Positions 8,106 to 16,218 of a stretch of 24,065 nucleotides of DNA are shown here, one piece after another. The stretch lies in assembly GCA_002412885.1 (NCBI GenBank), contig DHVX01000002.1:1-24065 (forward strand), read 5' to 3'. Below the pieces are notes generated by a model. The model was not told where the DNA came from, did not search any database, and worked only from the letters and a program-made list of their open reading frames with translations. Origin of the DNA: Bacteroidales bacterium UBA5197 (GTDB lineage Bacteria; Bacteroidota; Bacteroidia; Bacteroidales; Lentimicrobiaceae). Position 1 is the stretch's first letter, and every line of letters begins with the position of its first letter. The translations under genes and the position numbers were made by a program.

Positions 8106-9074
8106 TTAAGCCCTGCCCAGATTGGTGATTGAGCCAGTTTTCGAACTGCGTTTGCCGTTACTGTAAAGGTAAAATCCTTCACCGGTTCTGCGACCCACGA
8201 GATTTGCTCTAACCATACGTTTAAGCACAGGCGACGGCTTGTACTTCTGCTCGCCGAACTCAATGTAAAGGTTTTCCATCCATTTCAGTACTTTGTCAAG
8301 GCCAATCTTATCAGCCATTTCAAAAGGGCCCAATTGCAGCCCTGAAGTCTCCTTCATGGTTTCATCAATATCGGCAACCGTAGCAACGCCTTCCATCAGA
8401 ATTTCACAGGCTTCGTTAATCAGCGGAACCAACATCCTGGTGCTGATATTTCCGGCTGATTCATTTACATTGATGAGTTTTTTCCCGACAAGCAAAGCCA
8501 GTTTACTTACAAGATCGTAAGTCTCGGTATTGGTATAAACCGATTTAACTGCTTCAATAATTTTGACCTTTCCAACAGGGGAGAAAAAATGAAGTCCGAT
8601 TGCTCTTTCAGGATTCTTCAATGCTGAAGAAATTTCAGAGATCATAAGTGTTGCCGTATTTGAAGCAATAACAGCGGTTGGTGAAACCACGGCTTCAATT
8701 TTTCTGAAAATTTCCTGGCGAAGTTCAAGGCTTGTGCCTTTCTTCTTGGAATTAACGGTTTCGAAAATCACATCGCAATCTGCAAGCGATGTGTAGTCGG
8801 TTGAGCCTTTTATACGAGACAAAATCAGCTTTTTCTCGCTTCCGGTGAGTCCCCATTTTGAGATGCGATCGTCAAGATGTGTACCAATGCGGTTCATTAC
8901 CTCTTCGATCCGGATATCCGATACATCGATAAAAGCTACTTCGATACCCGACTGGCTGACAAGAACAGCAATTTCCTGGCCCATGGCTCCACAACCCACA
9001 ATACCGATTTTCTGAATACTGCCTTTGGGTTGCATTGATTTGCCCAGGCTAAAATCTTCTAATCTTTCTGACAT
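8106..9074 (-). CDS. 3-hydroxyacyl-CoA (3-hydroxybutyryl-CoA) dehydrogenase family protein
   Basis: The 322-residue protein has an N-terminal Rossmann fold with GIVGCGAMG (about 24-32) for NAD(P) and a C-terminal all-helical dimerisation domain ending in LVGRRTGEGFYLY (292-304). Family catalytic positions are largely kept: Ser138 in ASNT, His162 in LHFFSP and Glu174. However, the region that normally reads PGFxxNR reads AGNISTR (207-213), putting Thr212 where the family's conserved Asn usually sits. There is also a short extension (about 22 residues) before the fold; an internal Met14 is an alternative start. It lies between pta and ackA with spacings of 30 and 41 nt, so the three are probably one operon. 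Interconversion of acetoacetyl-CoA and 3-hydroxybutyryl-CoA is the family reaction; the altered motif leaves the substrate open. Confidence 0.85.
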   Translation of the reverse strand: MSERLEDFSLGKSMQPKGSIQKIGIVGCGAMGQEIAVLVSQSGIEVAFIDVSDIRIEEVMNRIGTHLDDRISKWGLTGSEKKLILSRIKGSTDYTSLADCDVIFETVNSKKKGTSLELRQEIFRKIEAVVSPTAVIASNTATLMISEISSALKNPERAIGLHFFSPVGKVKIIEAVKSVYTNTETYDLVSKLALLVGKKLINVNESAGNISTRMLVPLINEACEILMEGVATVADIDETMKETSGLQLGPFEMADKIGLDKVLKWMENLYIEFGEQKYKPSPVLKRMVRANLVGRRTGEGFYLYSNGKRSSKTGSITNLGRA

Positions 9075-9104
9075 TTGAAATTTATGTTATGTTTGGTAAA
9101 TCTT

Positions 9105-10106
9105 TTATTTTTCGCCGCACTGATTGGCGGTAATTGCAACAAGGTTAACTATATCGCTTACCGAGCATCCCCTCGACAGATCATTGATCGGAGCTGCCAT
9201 GCCCTGAAGTACCGGTCCGATTGCTTCGGCACCGGCCAGGCGCTGAACCAGTTTATAAGCAATATTCCCGCTTTCGAGACTTGGAAAAACCAATACATTG
9301 GCTTTGCCTGCAATCTGGCTTGCCGGAGCTTTTTGAATTCCAACGGCTTCCACAATTGCTGCATCAGCCTGCATTTCGCCATCAATCTGAAGCCAGGGTG
9401 CTTTTTCGCGTGCAATACGTGTAGCCTCGATCACTTTATCGCAGAGTACATGCTTTGCACTTCCTTTGGTTGAGAAACTGAGCATAGCCACCCGAGGCTC
9501 AATGCCTGCAATTGCACGGGCTGTTTCGGCTGTGGAAACTGCAATTTCGGCAAGTTCAGCTGCTGTAGGATCAGGGTGAACGGCGCAGTCGGCAAATACA
9601 AGAATATTTTCAGGAACGTATGGATTATCCTTGAAGATCATGAGAAATGCTCCAGAAACAACTGAAATGCCGGGCAAAGTTTTTATTACCTGAAAAGCGG
9701 GTCGCAGCACATTGCCTGTAGCATTCATAGCACCGGCAACTTCACCATCGGCTTCACCCGATTTGATAAGCAGCGTAGCCAGGTACAATGGATCTTCAAC
9801 CAAAGTCATGGCTTCTTCAAAGCTTAATCCTTTACTCTTCCGTATTTCAAAAAGCATTTGGGCGTAACGTTCCTTTTCGGGATTGTTAACCGGATCAATC
9901 AATCTGGCATTGCTGATATACTGCAAACCGAAATCGCTGGCTTTCTTTTCAATTTCAGTTTTATTGCCCAACAGGATAATGCGGGCAAGTTTTTCTTTCA
10001 GAATAAAATCAGCGGCTTTAAGGGTGCGATCTTCGGTTCCTTCAGGAAGCACAATGCATTTGTTGAGTTTTATCGCTTTTTCTCGTATGGAATTCATTAA
10101 AGGCAT
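9105..10106 (-). CDS. pta: Phosphate acetyltransferase
   Basis: Transfers the acetyl group of acetyl-CoA to phosphate, giving acetyl phosphate for acetate kinase. The 333 residues correspond to the short, catalytic-domain-only form without the N-terminal regulatory domains of enteric Pta. Signatures include VLPEGTEDRT near the N-terminus, SGEADGEVAGAMNATG (about 115-130), SFSTKGSA, DGEMQADAA and the C-terminal GPVLQGMAAPINDLSRGCS. Phosphotransbutyrylase is homologous, but the last two motifs favour Pta. It is the first gene of the pta-hbd-ackA unit. A Met at position 4 is an alternative start. A good promoter lies about 50 nt upstream. Confidence 0.96.
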   Translation of the reverse strand: MPLMNSIREKAIKLNKCIVLPEGTEDRTLKAADFILKEKLARIILLGNKTEIEKKASDFGLQYISNARLIDPVNNPEKERYAQMLFEIRKSKGLSFEEAMTLVEDPLYLATLLIKSGEADGEVAGAMNATGNVLRPAFQVIKTLPGISVVSGAFLMIFKDNPYVPENILVFADCAVHPDPTAAELAEIAVSTAETARAIAGIEPRVAMLSFSTKGSAKHVLCDKVIEATRIAREKAPWLQIDGEMQADAAIVEAVGIQKAPASQIAGKANVLVFPSLESGNIAYKLVQRLAGAEAIGPVLQGMAAPINDLSRGCSVSDIVNLVAITANQCGEK

Positions 10107-10153
10107 GAGCGTGTTGATATTAGGCAGTAAAACAGCAGTATTATTTCAGTGTG

Positions 10154-10184
10154 CAAAGTTATGATTTAATAATGTCTGCTCCAA
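10154..10184 (-). promoter_or_regulatory. Bacteroidota-type promoter of the pta operon
   Basis: On the minus strand a TTG (10184-10182) is followed after 20 nt by TAACTTTG (10161-10154), fitting the TTG-N17-23-TAnnTTTG pattern known for Bacteroidota. The start site would be near 10147, about 40 nt before the pta ATG. Confidence 0.6.
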
Positions 10185-10423
10185 TGGATTTCAGTTATAT
10201 TTAATTTATCAACTAAATTGACCGATATCTTTTATGAAAACCAGTTAACCACCAAAGCAGTGAAAACCATCCACAAAAAAATATACTTCGCGAATCCTGA
10301 AATTAGCTTTTAAGAATGCATAGATTCCAATTAGATCCGAACTATATTTTTTTAAAAATTTCTCAACTCAGGAATAGCAATTTCGACAAGTCGAAAAATA
10401 ATTGCCTGAAAATAGATTGTCCA

Positions 10424-10451
10424 TTGAGTTCAGAAAATAGTAATAAATTTG
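10424..10451 (+). promoter_or_regulatory. Candidate promoter directly in front of the DUF4271 gene
   Basis: TTG (10424-10426), 17 nt, then TAAATTTG (10444-10451) fits the Bacteroidota consensus. The ATG at 10460 begins only 8 nt later, so the leader would be extremely short or absent. The same arrangement (TTTGCAGC just before ATG) recurs in front of panD. Confidence 0.45.
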
Positions 10452-10459
10452 CAGCCTCT

Positions 10460-11386
10460 ATGCAACAAGCTATTTCGGAATTTAACGGAGCCAGAAGTCA
10501 ATGGATTACAGGGCAAGTGGAGACACAACCTGCAGCCATTGATAGTATCGCGAGCTATGCTGGCTTTCTGGCTGATAGTCTGAATCCCGATATTGATAAA
10601 AATGAATTCAGGTTTGAGCTGAAAGAGATAATTTTTGCAGATACCACCGCGCAGGATACTGCCGCTAAAAATATCTATCCATCCATTATTTTACCTTTAG
10701 GATCCCGCACTCAGGAAATTAAACCTGTATTGCGCACAGAATCAAATAACGACTGGATTACATTTTTCCTCTTCCTTAGCGTGGCATTGCTTGCCTGGGT
10801 CAGGTTTTATTATCCCCGAAGGCTGAAACAGATTTTCTATGCAACCTTTGTCAAAAGATATATAAGTCAATTGGTCAGAGATGGGAACATTGCAAGCGAA
10901 AGAATAACACCGGCTCTGGGATTTATTGCATTAATTTCAACCACTACCCTGATCTATGGACTTATAGGCAATGCAATTGCGTTGCAAATTGGCAGAAACA
11001 GTACAACTCTGTCATTTCTGCTCATTGGAGCTGTGCTGATATTAATCTGGTTTTTGAGAAGGTTTATTGTAAAAGCCTCCGGGCGAATATTCAAATCAGC
11101 ACCGGCAACTGAGGTATATCTTCTCAATAGTTTATTGTTTCCGATTGTTACCGGTGTAATAATATTTCCAATTGTAATCGCCTGGTTTTTTGCCGCAGAG
11201 AACTATTTTCTTTATCTGGCGGGCGGTATCGTTGTTATTTCCATGACTATCCGCTTTTTAAGAAATTTAAGTGGTGGATTACAATCGCAATCGTTTTCTG
11301 CGTTCTATATTTTTTTGTATTTTTGCACCCTCGAAATTTTACCATTGGCAATTGTGTACAAAATTTACACAATCCTTTTGTGGTAA
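10460..11386 (+). CDS. DUF4271 integral membrane protein
   Basis: The product is a polytopic inner-membrane protein. With the chosen start it has 308 residues: a soluble N-terminal part (about 1-95, polar) and six hydrophobic segments at about 99-116, 152-174, 184-202, 220-244, 249-266 and 280-304. This matches DUF4271, a Bacteroidota family of unknown function commonly found just upstream of hemD, as here. The frame is open back to an ATG at 10316, which would add 48 residues. I prefer 10460 because a consensus promoter (10424-10451) lies inside that extension and the extra residues look like translated AT-rich spacer. A link to heme synthesis is suggested only by the conserved neighbourhood. 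Confidence 0.78.
   Translation: MQQAISEFNGARSQWITGQVETQPAAIDSIASYAGFLADSLNPDIDKNEFRFELKEIIFADTTAQDTAAKNIYPSIILPLGSRTQEIKPVLRTESNNDWITFFLFLSVALLAWVRFYYPRRLKQIFYATFVKRYISQLVRDGNIASERITPALGFIALISTTTLIYGLIGNAIALQIGRNSTTLSFLLIGAVLILIWFLRRFIVKASGRIFKSAPATEVYLLNSLLFPIVTGVIIFPIVIAWFFAAENYFLYLAGGIVVISMTIRFLRNLSGGLQSQSFSAFYIFLYFCTLEILPLAIVYKIYTILLW
11318..11325 (+). promoter_or_regulatory. Candidate -7 box (TATTTTTG) for hemD inside the end of the DUF4271 gene
   Basis: TATTTTTG followed by CACCC is an exact TAnnTTTG match, about 115 nt upstream of hemD. No clear -33 TTG is seen at the expected distance. It lies within coding sequence, so it may be fortuitous. Confidence 0.25.
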
Positions 11387-11444
11387 GCTTTCAATCGCCT
11401 TTGACTGTAAATACCAATAGTTTAATCAGTTAATTTTTTTGACA

Positions 11445-12200
11445 TTGAAAATAAAAAACGTTCTTATTTCGCAACCGAAACCTGCTGAACTTGATAAATC
11501 ACCTTATGGTGAAATGATCAGGAAATACAATCTTGCTATTGACTTTCACAAGTTTTTCAGGATTGAAGGGCTGAGTTCAATTGATTTCAGAAAAGAGAAC
11601 AAGATTCGTCTTTCTGATCATACAGCGGTAATTTTTACGAGCAAACACGGTGTAGATAATTTCTACAGGCTGGCAGCAGATCTGCGTGCAGATATCCCGG
11701 AAACAATGAAGTATTTTTGCTCATCCGAGTCAACTGCCTACTACCTTCAAAAATACATTCAGTACCGCAAAAGAAAGATTTTCTTCAGCAGCTCAGAAAC
11801 CAATGACCTTGTTGACATTATCAGAAAACACAAGGTAGAAAAGTACCTGTTGCCATGCAATGAGGATCACAACAACGAGTTATCTGATTTGTTGGATAAC
11901 CACAAAATCAGTTATTCAAAAGCAGTGATGTACCGCACTGTTTCAGAGGACATGACATTTCTGGATATTAAGAAATATGACATGATTGTCTTTTTCAGCC
12001 CATCAGGAATAAAATCACTTCAGCACAATTTCCCTGACTTTGAGCAAGGAGAAAAGGTGATCGGAGTTTTTGGCAACACAACCGCTCTGGCAGCGCGTGA
12101 AGCTGGATTTAAAACACTTATCGAAGCTCCTACTCCTACTGCACCTTCAATGGCAAAAGCCGTAGAACAATTCCTTATTCAAAACCTGAAGAACAAGTAG
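11445..12200 (+). CDS. hemD: Uroporphyrinogen-III synthase
   Basis: This enzyme cyclises hydroxymethylbilane to uroporphyrinogen III in tetrapyrrole synthesis. The protein is about 251 residues, the normal size for HemD. Its segments fit the Bacteroidota form of HemD as I recall it: KNVLISQPKP at the N-terminus, DHTAVIFTSKHGVDNFYRL, ETMKYFCSSESTAYYLQKYIQYRKRKIFF, FFSPSGIKSL and a C-terminal TPTAPSMAKAVEQFL. HemD is poorly conserved overall, so the call leans on these plus context between DUF4271 and rnpA. The start must be non-ATG. TTG at 11439 or 11445 are the candidates, and 11445 gives the expected (M)KIKNV beginning. No Shine-Dalgarno site is visible. Confidence 0.85.
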   Translation: MKIKNVLISQPKPAELDKSPYGEMIRKYNLAIDFHKFFRIEGLSSIDFRKENKIRLSDHTAVIFTSKHGVDNFYRLAADLRADIPETMKYFCSSESTAYYLQKYIQYRKRKIFFSSSETNDLVDIIRKHKVEKYLLPCNEDHNNELSDLLDNHKISYSKAVMYRTVSEDMTFLDIKKYDMIVFFSPSGIKSLQHNFPDFEQGEKVIGVFGNTTALAAREAGFKTLIEAPTPTAPSMAKAVEQFLIQNLKNK

Positions 12201-12203
12201 TGC

Positions 12204-12236
12204 AAAGTACCTCTCTTTATTGAAAGTACTTCTCTT
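12204..12236 (+). repeat. Short tandem direct repeat between hemD and rnpA
   Basis: AAAGTACCTCTCTT (12204-12217) recurs as AAAGTACTTCTCTT (12223-12236), 13 of 14 identical, with a period of 19 nt. It fills most of the 50-nt gap before rnpA. A role in translation or regulation is possible but unproven. Confidence 0.6.
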
Positions 12237-12250
12237 CAACAAATGTTGCC

Positions 12251-12634
12251 ATGCAAACATTCAGTAAAGATGAAAAATTATGCAGCGCAACAGCCATAAC
12301 TGAATTATTCAGTAAGGGAAAGCAGATTTTCAAACATCCTGTTAAACTTCTGTGGCTTCAGTCGGAGTCCACCGAAGGACCATGCATAAAAGTGATTATT
12401 TCGGTTTCGAAACGCAACTTTAAGCGGGCTGTTGACAGGAATAAAATAAAGCGAATACTTCGCGAATGTTACCGCAAAAATAAACACATTGTTGAATCAG
12501 TTTTAATAGGGAAGAAATTCCATATGGGACTGATTTACGTGGGCAAGCAGATTCCTGAATATAATACCATTGAGCCGATAATAATCGGACTTTTACAGCG
12601 TTTAACATTAGATCATGAAAAAACTTCTGGCTAA
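12251..12634 (+). CDS. rnpA: Ribonuclease P protein component
   Basis: The small protein subunit of RNase P, which assists the catalytic RNA in 5' maturation of tRNA. The 127-residue length and the basic helix SKRNFKRAVDRNKIKRILRE (about 53-72) are diagnostic. Its 3' end overlaps the yidD gene by 20 nt in another frame, an arrangement typical for these two genes. Unlike in many bacteria, rpmH is not immediately upstream; hemD is. Confidence 0.95.
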   Translation: MQTFSKDEKLCSATAITELFSKGKQIFKHPVKLLWLQSESTEGPCIKVIISVSKRNFKRAVDRNKIKRILRECYRKNKHIVESVLIGKKFHMGLIYVGKQIPEYNTIEPIIIGLLQRLTLDHEKTSG

Positions 12635-12836
12635 GCTAATGATAGGCCTGATCAGGGTATATCAGGGAGCTATTTCGCCGTATCTGCCTGCATCATGCCG
12701 CTATTCTCCTACTTGTTCGCAATATGGGGTTGAGGCTTTGCGCAAACATGGTCCGTTTAAAGGAGGTTGGCTTACCTTAAAAAGAATCGCATCGTGCAAC
12801 CCATGGGGTGGCAGCGGATACGATCCGGTTCCTTAA
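12615..12836 (+). CDS. yidD: Membrane protein insertion efficiency factor YidD
   Basis: At 73 residues this matches the YidD/Hcp family. It has an N-terminal amphipathic helix (about 1-20), then YQGAISPYLPASCRYSPTCSQY (about 16-37) with two conserved Cys and the C-terminal NPWGGSGYDPVP. It aids insertion of proteins by YidC at the inner membrane. It overlaps rnpA and precedes the S41 protease by 24 nt. Confidence 0.95.
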   Translation: MKKLLAKLMIGLIRVYQGAISPYLPASCRYSPTCSQYGVEALRKHGPFKGGWLTLKRIASCNPWGGSGYDPVP

Positions 12837-12860
12837 ACAAAAACAATAAATCACAACAAA

Positions 12861-14534
12861 ATGAAGAATTTATACAAGTTTTCGCTGGTTTTTTTACTCA
12901 TAGTGGTCTCCATTGGGCGAGTATCTGCTCAGGGAACCTCATCAACTTTCGAAATTTCGAAGAACCTCGATATTTTTGCCACCATGTACAAAGAGCTCAA
13001 CAACAATTACGTTGATGAACTGAACCATGGCGAACTGGTGAAAACCAGCATTGAAGCACTTCTGGGAAAACTCGATCCTTACACGGTTTTTATTTCGGAA
13101 GCTGATATTGAAGATTATTCGTTTATGACAACGGGGCAGTACGGCGGTATTGGAGCACTTATCCACAAACAAGGTGAATATATAGTTGTATCGGAACCTT
13201 ACGAAGGGTCGCCATCACAAAAGGCAGGATTAATTCCCGGTGATAAAATTCTGAAAGTAAATGATCGCGACACCAAAGGCAAATCGGTAAGTGACGTCAG
13301 TGCAGTGCTCAAAGGAGAACCGGGTACAAGATTAAAGGTTCAGGTGCTGCGCGATGGAAACACATCACCACAGGAAATTGAAGTTCTGCGTGAAAAAGTT
13401 TCAATTCCGAATGTTGCACACTCACTGGTGATGGATGGAGATGTCGGATATATTAAACTTACCGGATTTACCCAGAACTCAGGCAAAGAAGTGAAAGATG
13501 CCTTCCTGAAAATGCGCGAAAATCCTGAACTTAAAGGACTGATCATCGACCTGAGAGACAATGGCGGAGGTTTGATGAATGAAGCCGTTACCATTGCCAA
13601 TCTCTTTATGAAAAAAGGAGAACTGATTGTAAGTACCAAGGGCAAAACACCCGACCGTAATAAATCTTACAAAACTCTTATACAGCCTATTGACACTGAG
13701 ATTCCTATTGTAGTGCTTGTAAATGCTTATAGTGCATCTGCTTCAGAAATTGTTGCCGGTGCCATGCAGGATCTTGACAGGGCTGTGATCATCGGACAAC
13801 GAACATTTGGCAAAGGATTGGTGCAAAATATTATCCCCCTGAGTTACAATACTCAAATGAAAATTACTGTAGCAAAATACTATATTCCCAGTGGCAGGTG
13901 CATACAATCCATCGATTACGGGCACAAAGACAGCCTTGGTTTTGCCGGCAAAATACCTGATTCGCTGACAAACAGTTTTATGACCCGCGGAGGCAGAGTT
14001 GTTTTTGACGGAGGTGGCATTTCTCCTGACCTCACAGTTGAACAACCCATGATGAGTAACATTGCGATAAGCCTTCTAACAAGGTATCTAATTTTTGACT
14101 ATGCCAATAAATTCAAGCGCGAAAACAGCACCATAACTTCTGCAAAGGAATTTGTCATTAGCGAGGAAATTTACGGCGATTTTGTCAACTGGCTTCAGGA
14201 CAAAGATTTTGATTACGTAACCCGAAGCGAAAAATTACTTTCTGAATTAAAAAAGACGGCTGAGTCAGAAAAATATTATCAGGAACTCTCCGCTGAGTTT
14301 GCCTTGCTTGAGTCGAAGATGATGCATAATAAACAGACTGATCTGGAAAAATTCGGCGATGAAATAAAGTCACTTTTAAGGAATGAAATTGTATCAAGAT
14401 ATTATTTCCAGAAAGGCAGGATTGAAGCCGGAGTGACTGAGGATCCTGAAGTTGCCAAAGCAAAGGAGATATTGGTGAATCGGGAAGTGTACAACAGTAT
14501 TCTGGGTGCAGTTTCAATCGGAAAAAATCAGTAA
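12861..14534 (+). CDS. Secreted S41-family C-terminal processing peptidase with PDZ domain
   Basis: A 557-residue periplasmic serine protease. It has a signal peptide (about 1-23, ending VSAQ), an N-terminal helical segment, and a PDZ domain (about 95-175) with GYGGIGALI-like and GLIPGDKILKVN motifs. The S41 catalytic core follows (about 190-350). The SASASE segment (291-296) holds the nucleophilic Ser and FGKG holds the catalytic Lys318. The C-terminal 150 residues are helical and charged, common in the Bacteroidota version. Tail-specific proteases of this type trim or degrade envelope proteins. It is encoded 24 nt after yidD and 13 nt before a polysaccharide polymerase/ligase gene, so co-transcription is likely. 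Confidence 0.93.
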   Translation: MKNLYKFSLVFLLIVVSIGRVSAQGTSSTFEISKNLDIFATMYKELNNNYVDELNHGELVKTSIEALLGKLDPYTVFISEADIEDYSFMTTGQYGGIGALIHKQGEYIVVSEPYEGSPSQKAGLIPGDKILKVNDRDTKGKSVSDVSAVLKGEPGTRLKVQVLRDGNTSPQEIEVLREKVSIPNVAHSLVMDGDVGYIKLTGFTQNSGKEVKDAFLKMRENPELKGLIIDLRDNGGGLMNEAVTIANLFMKKGELIVSTKGKTPDRNKSYKTLIQPIDTEIPIVVLVNAYSASASEIVAGAMQDLDRAVIIGQRTFGKGLVQNIIPLSYNTQMKITVAKYYIPSGRCIQSIDYGHKDSLGFAGKIPDSLTNSFMTRGGRVVFDGGGISPDLTVEQPMMSNIAISLLTRYLIFDYANKFKRENSTITSAKEFVISEEIYGDFVNWLQDKDFDYVTRSEKLLSELKKTAESEKYYQELSAEFALLESKMMHNKQTDLEKFGDEIKSLLRNEIVSRYYFQKGRIEAGVTEDPEVAKAKEILVNREVYNSILGAVSIGKNQ

Positions 14535-14547
14535 ACCCCAAATACAT

Positions 14548-16218
14548 ATGCCCAACAAGGGATTGAATCGCAACTTGATAACCTGGCATAACGACATTTC
14601 TTCATGGATGTATTATGCCCTGATTCTGCTTGCGGTCTCCATTCCATTATCCGAGTTTGGCATGAGTATTTCGCAGTTTCTGTTACTTGGACTCTGGGTA
14701 TTTGAAGGCGCTGACAAAAGAAATTCCGGATCATCAGATATAAAACAACAAAGCCTGGTCTGGAGAGTTTTGGTGAACCTTGGGTGCAAATTCAGGATGC
14801 TCTTTAACAATCCGGCGGCAATGGTTGTAGTATCATTTTACTTACTGCATCTTATTGGTATCATTTACACATCCGACCTGAATTACGCGTTGAAAGATCT
14901 TCGGATCAAGCTTCCGCTGATAAGCATTCCGGTAATTCTTGCAACCTCGGCACCGCTAAGCTTAAAGAGGTTTCACAAGCTTATGCTTTTCTTTGTTTTT
15001 GCTGTATTCTCAGGAACAATGGTGAGTATGTACGTACTATTTACCAGACATGTGGCCGATCCCCGGGAATTAAGTATTTTTATTTCACACATCCGCTTCA
15101 GCCTTACCATCTGCTTTTCGGTTTTTATTCTGATGTATTTTCTTGTTAAAAAGATATACACAAATAAAACAGCAGTTTACGCAATGATTGCCGGAGTAAT
15201 GTGGCTTTTGCTTTTCCTGTTGATTTTAGAATCCATAACAGGCATTCTTATAACTGTTATTCTGGGTTTTATTTTCCTGTTCTACTACATATTCAGCCTC
15301 AAATCACTTGCCCTGAAAATAATAGTTTCGTTGTTGTTGATGGCCAGTATTATCCCGGCGTACCGATATCTTGATAAAATAGTCATTGAATACAGCACTC
15401 CGGCTCCACTAAATATAGCCGATCTTGATCGATATACCGAATTCGGGGCTCCATATCTTCACGACACAAGTACATATGGAATTGAGAACGGTGAGTATGT
15501 TGGGCTCTATATAAGCATGGTAGAGTTGAGGCATGAATGGAATCTGAGGAGCAACCTTGATTTCGACGGGAAAGATCTGAAAGATCAGGAACTTAAGCAT
15601 ACTTTGATTCGTTACCTGCACTCCAAAGGGCAAAGAAAGAATGCATTGGCGGTTAGAAGTCTATCCAACAAAGAAATCCGCCATATTGAGAACGGAATTG
15701 CCAATGCCAGATATGTAGAACACTTTAACCTGACCTCCCGGTTCGAGCAAATGGCCATGGGTTATCACAATTACATCAGGAGTGGCGATCCAAACGCATC
15801 ATCAATGATGCAACGCGTTGAATACTGGAAAGCTTCGGCTTACATAATAAAACACAACTTACTAACCGGTGTTGGCACAGGAGACCTTGATTATGCATTT
15901 AATAATGCATATAACGAGTTGGATTCAAAACTGCATGAATCATTCAGAAAGCGATCGCATAATCAGTTTCTGGCGGTTTTTATTGCTTTTGGAATTTTTG
16001 GGTTTTTATGGTTTATTTTTACTCTGGTTTATCCAGGACTAAAAATCGGGAAGTTTACCAACTACTTTTACATCGTATTTTTCATCATTATTATCATGTC
16101 GATGCTCACCGAGGATACACTTGAAACCCAGGCTGGTGCGACGTTTTTCGCGTTTTTTAATGCCTTGCTGCTTTTTGGTCATAAACGAAATACAGATAAA
16201 GCTGAAGACCCCGGCTAA
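14548..16218 (+). CDS. O-antigen ligase/polymerase (Wzy_C) family membrane protein
   Basis: With the ATG at 14548 the protein has 556 residues and about 10-11 hydrophobic segments: clusters at roughly 20-55, 90-135, 145-200, 210-275, and two or three after 473. Between the clusters lies a hydrophilic loop of about 145 residues (283-426). The C-terminal GVGTGDLDYAF and RSHNQFL (His471, Asn472) resemble the Wzy_C signature of O-antigen ligases and polymerases. The substrate, lipid-linked glycan or another surface polymer, cannot be told. The frame extends upstream to 14506, overlapping the protease gene, but 14548 leaves a normal gap. No glycosyltransferase genes are nearby, so this is not part of a visible O-antigen cluster. 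Confidence 0.82.
   Translation: MPNKGLNRNLITWHNDISSWMYYALILLAVSIPLSEFGMSISQFLLLGLWVFEGADKRNSGSSDIKQQSLVWRVLVNLGCKFRMLFNNPAAMVVVSFYLLHLIGIIYTSDLNYALKDLRIKLPLISIPVILATSAPLSLKRFHKLMLFFVFAVFSGTMVSMYVLFTRHVADPRELSIFISHIRFSLTICFSVFILMYFLVKKIYTNKTAVYAMIAGVMWLLLFLLILESITGILITVILGFIFLFYYIFSLKSLALKIIVSLLLMASIIPAYRYLDKIVIEYSTPAPLNIADLDRYTEFGAPYLHDTSTYGIENGEYVGLYISMVELRHEWNLRSNLDFDGKDLKDQELKHTLIRYLHSKGQRKNALAVRSLSNKEIRHIENGIANARYVEHFNLTSRFEQMAMGYHNYIRSGDPNASSMMQRVEYWKASAYIIKHNLLTGVGTGDLDYAFNNAYNELDSKLHESFRKRSHNQFLAVFIAFGIFGFLWFIFTLVYPGLKIGKFTNYFYIVFFIIIIMSMLTEDTLETQAGATFFAFFNALLLFGHKRNTDKAEDPG

Noticed and set aside
9075..9473. 132-codon plus-strand frame opposite pta
   Set aside because: It is antisense to well-supported pta coding sequence, with no independent signals.
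10316..10459. N-terminal extension of the DUF4271 frame
   Set aside because: It contains a consensus promoter and reads as translated spacer; kept only as an alternative start.
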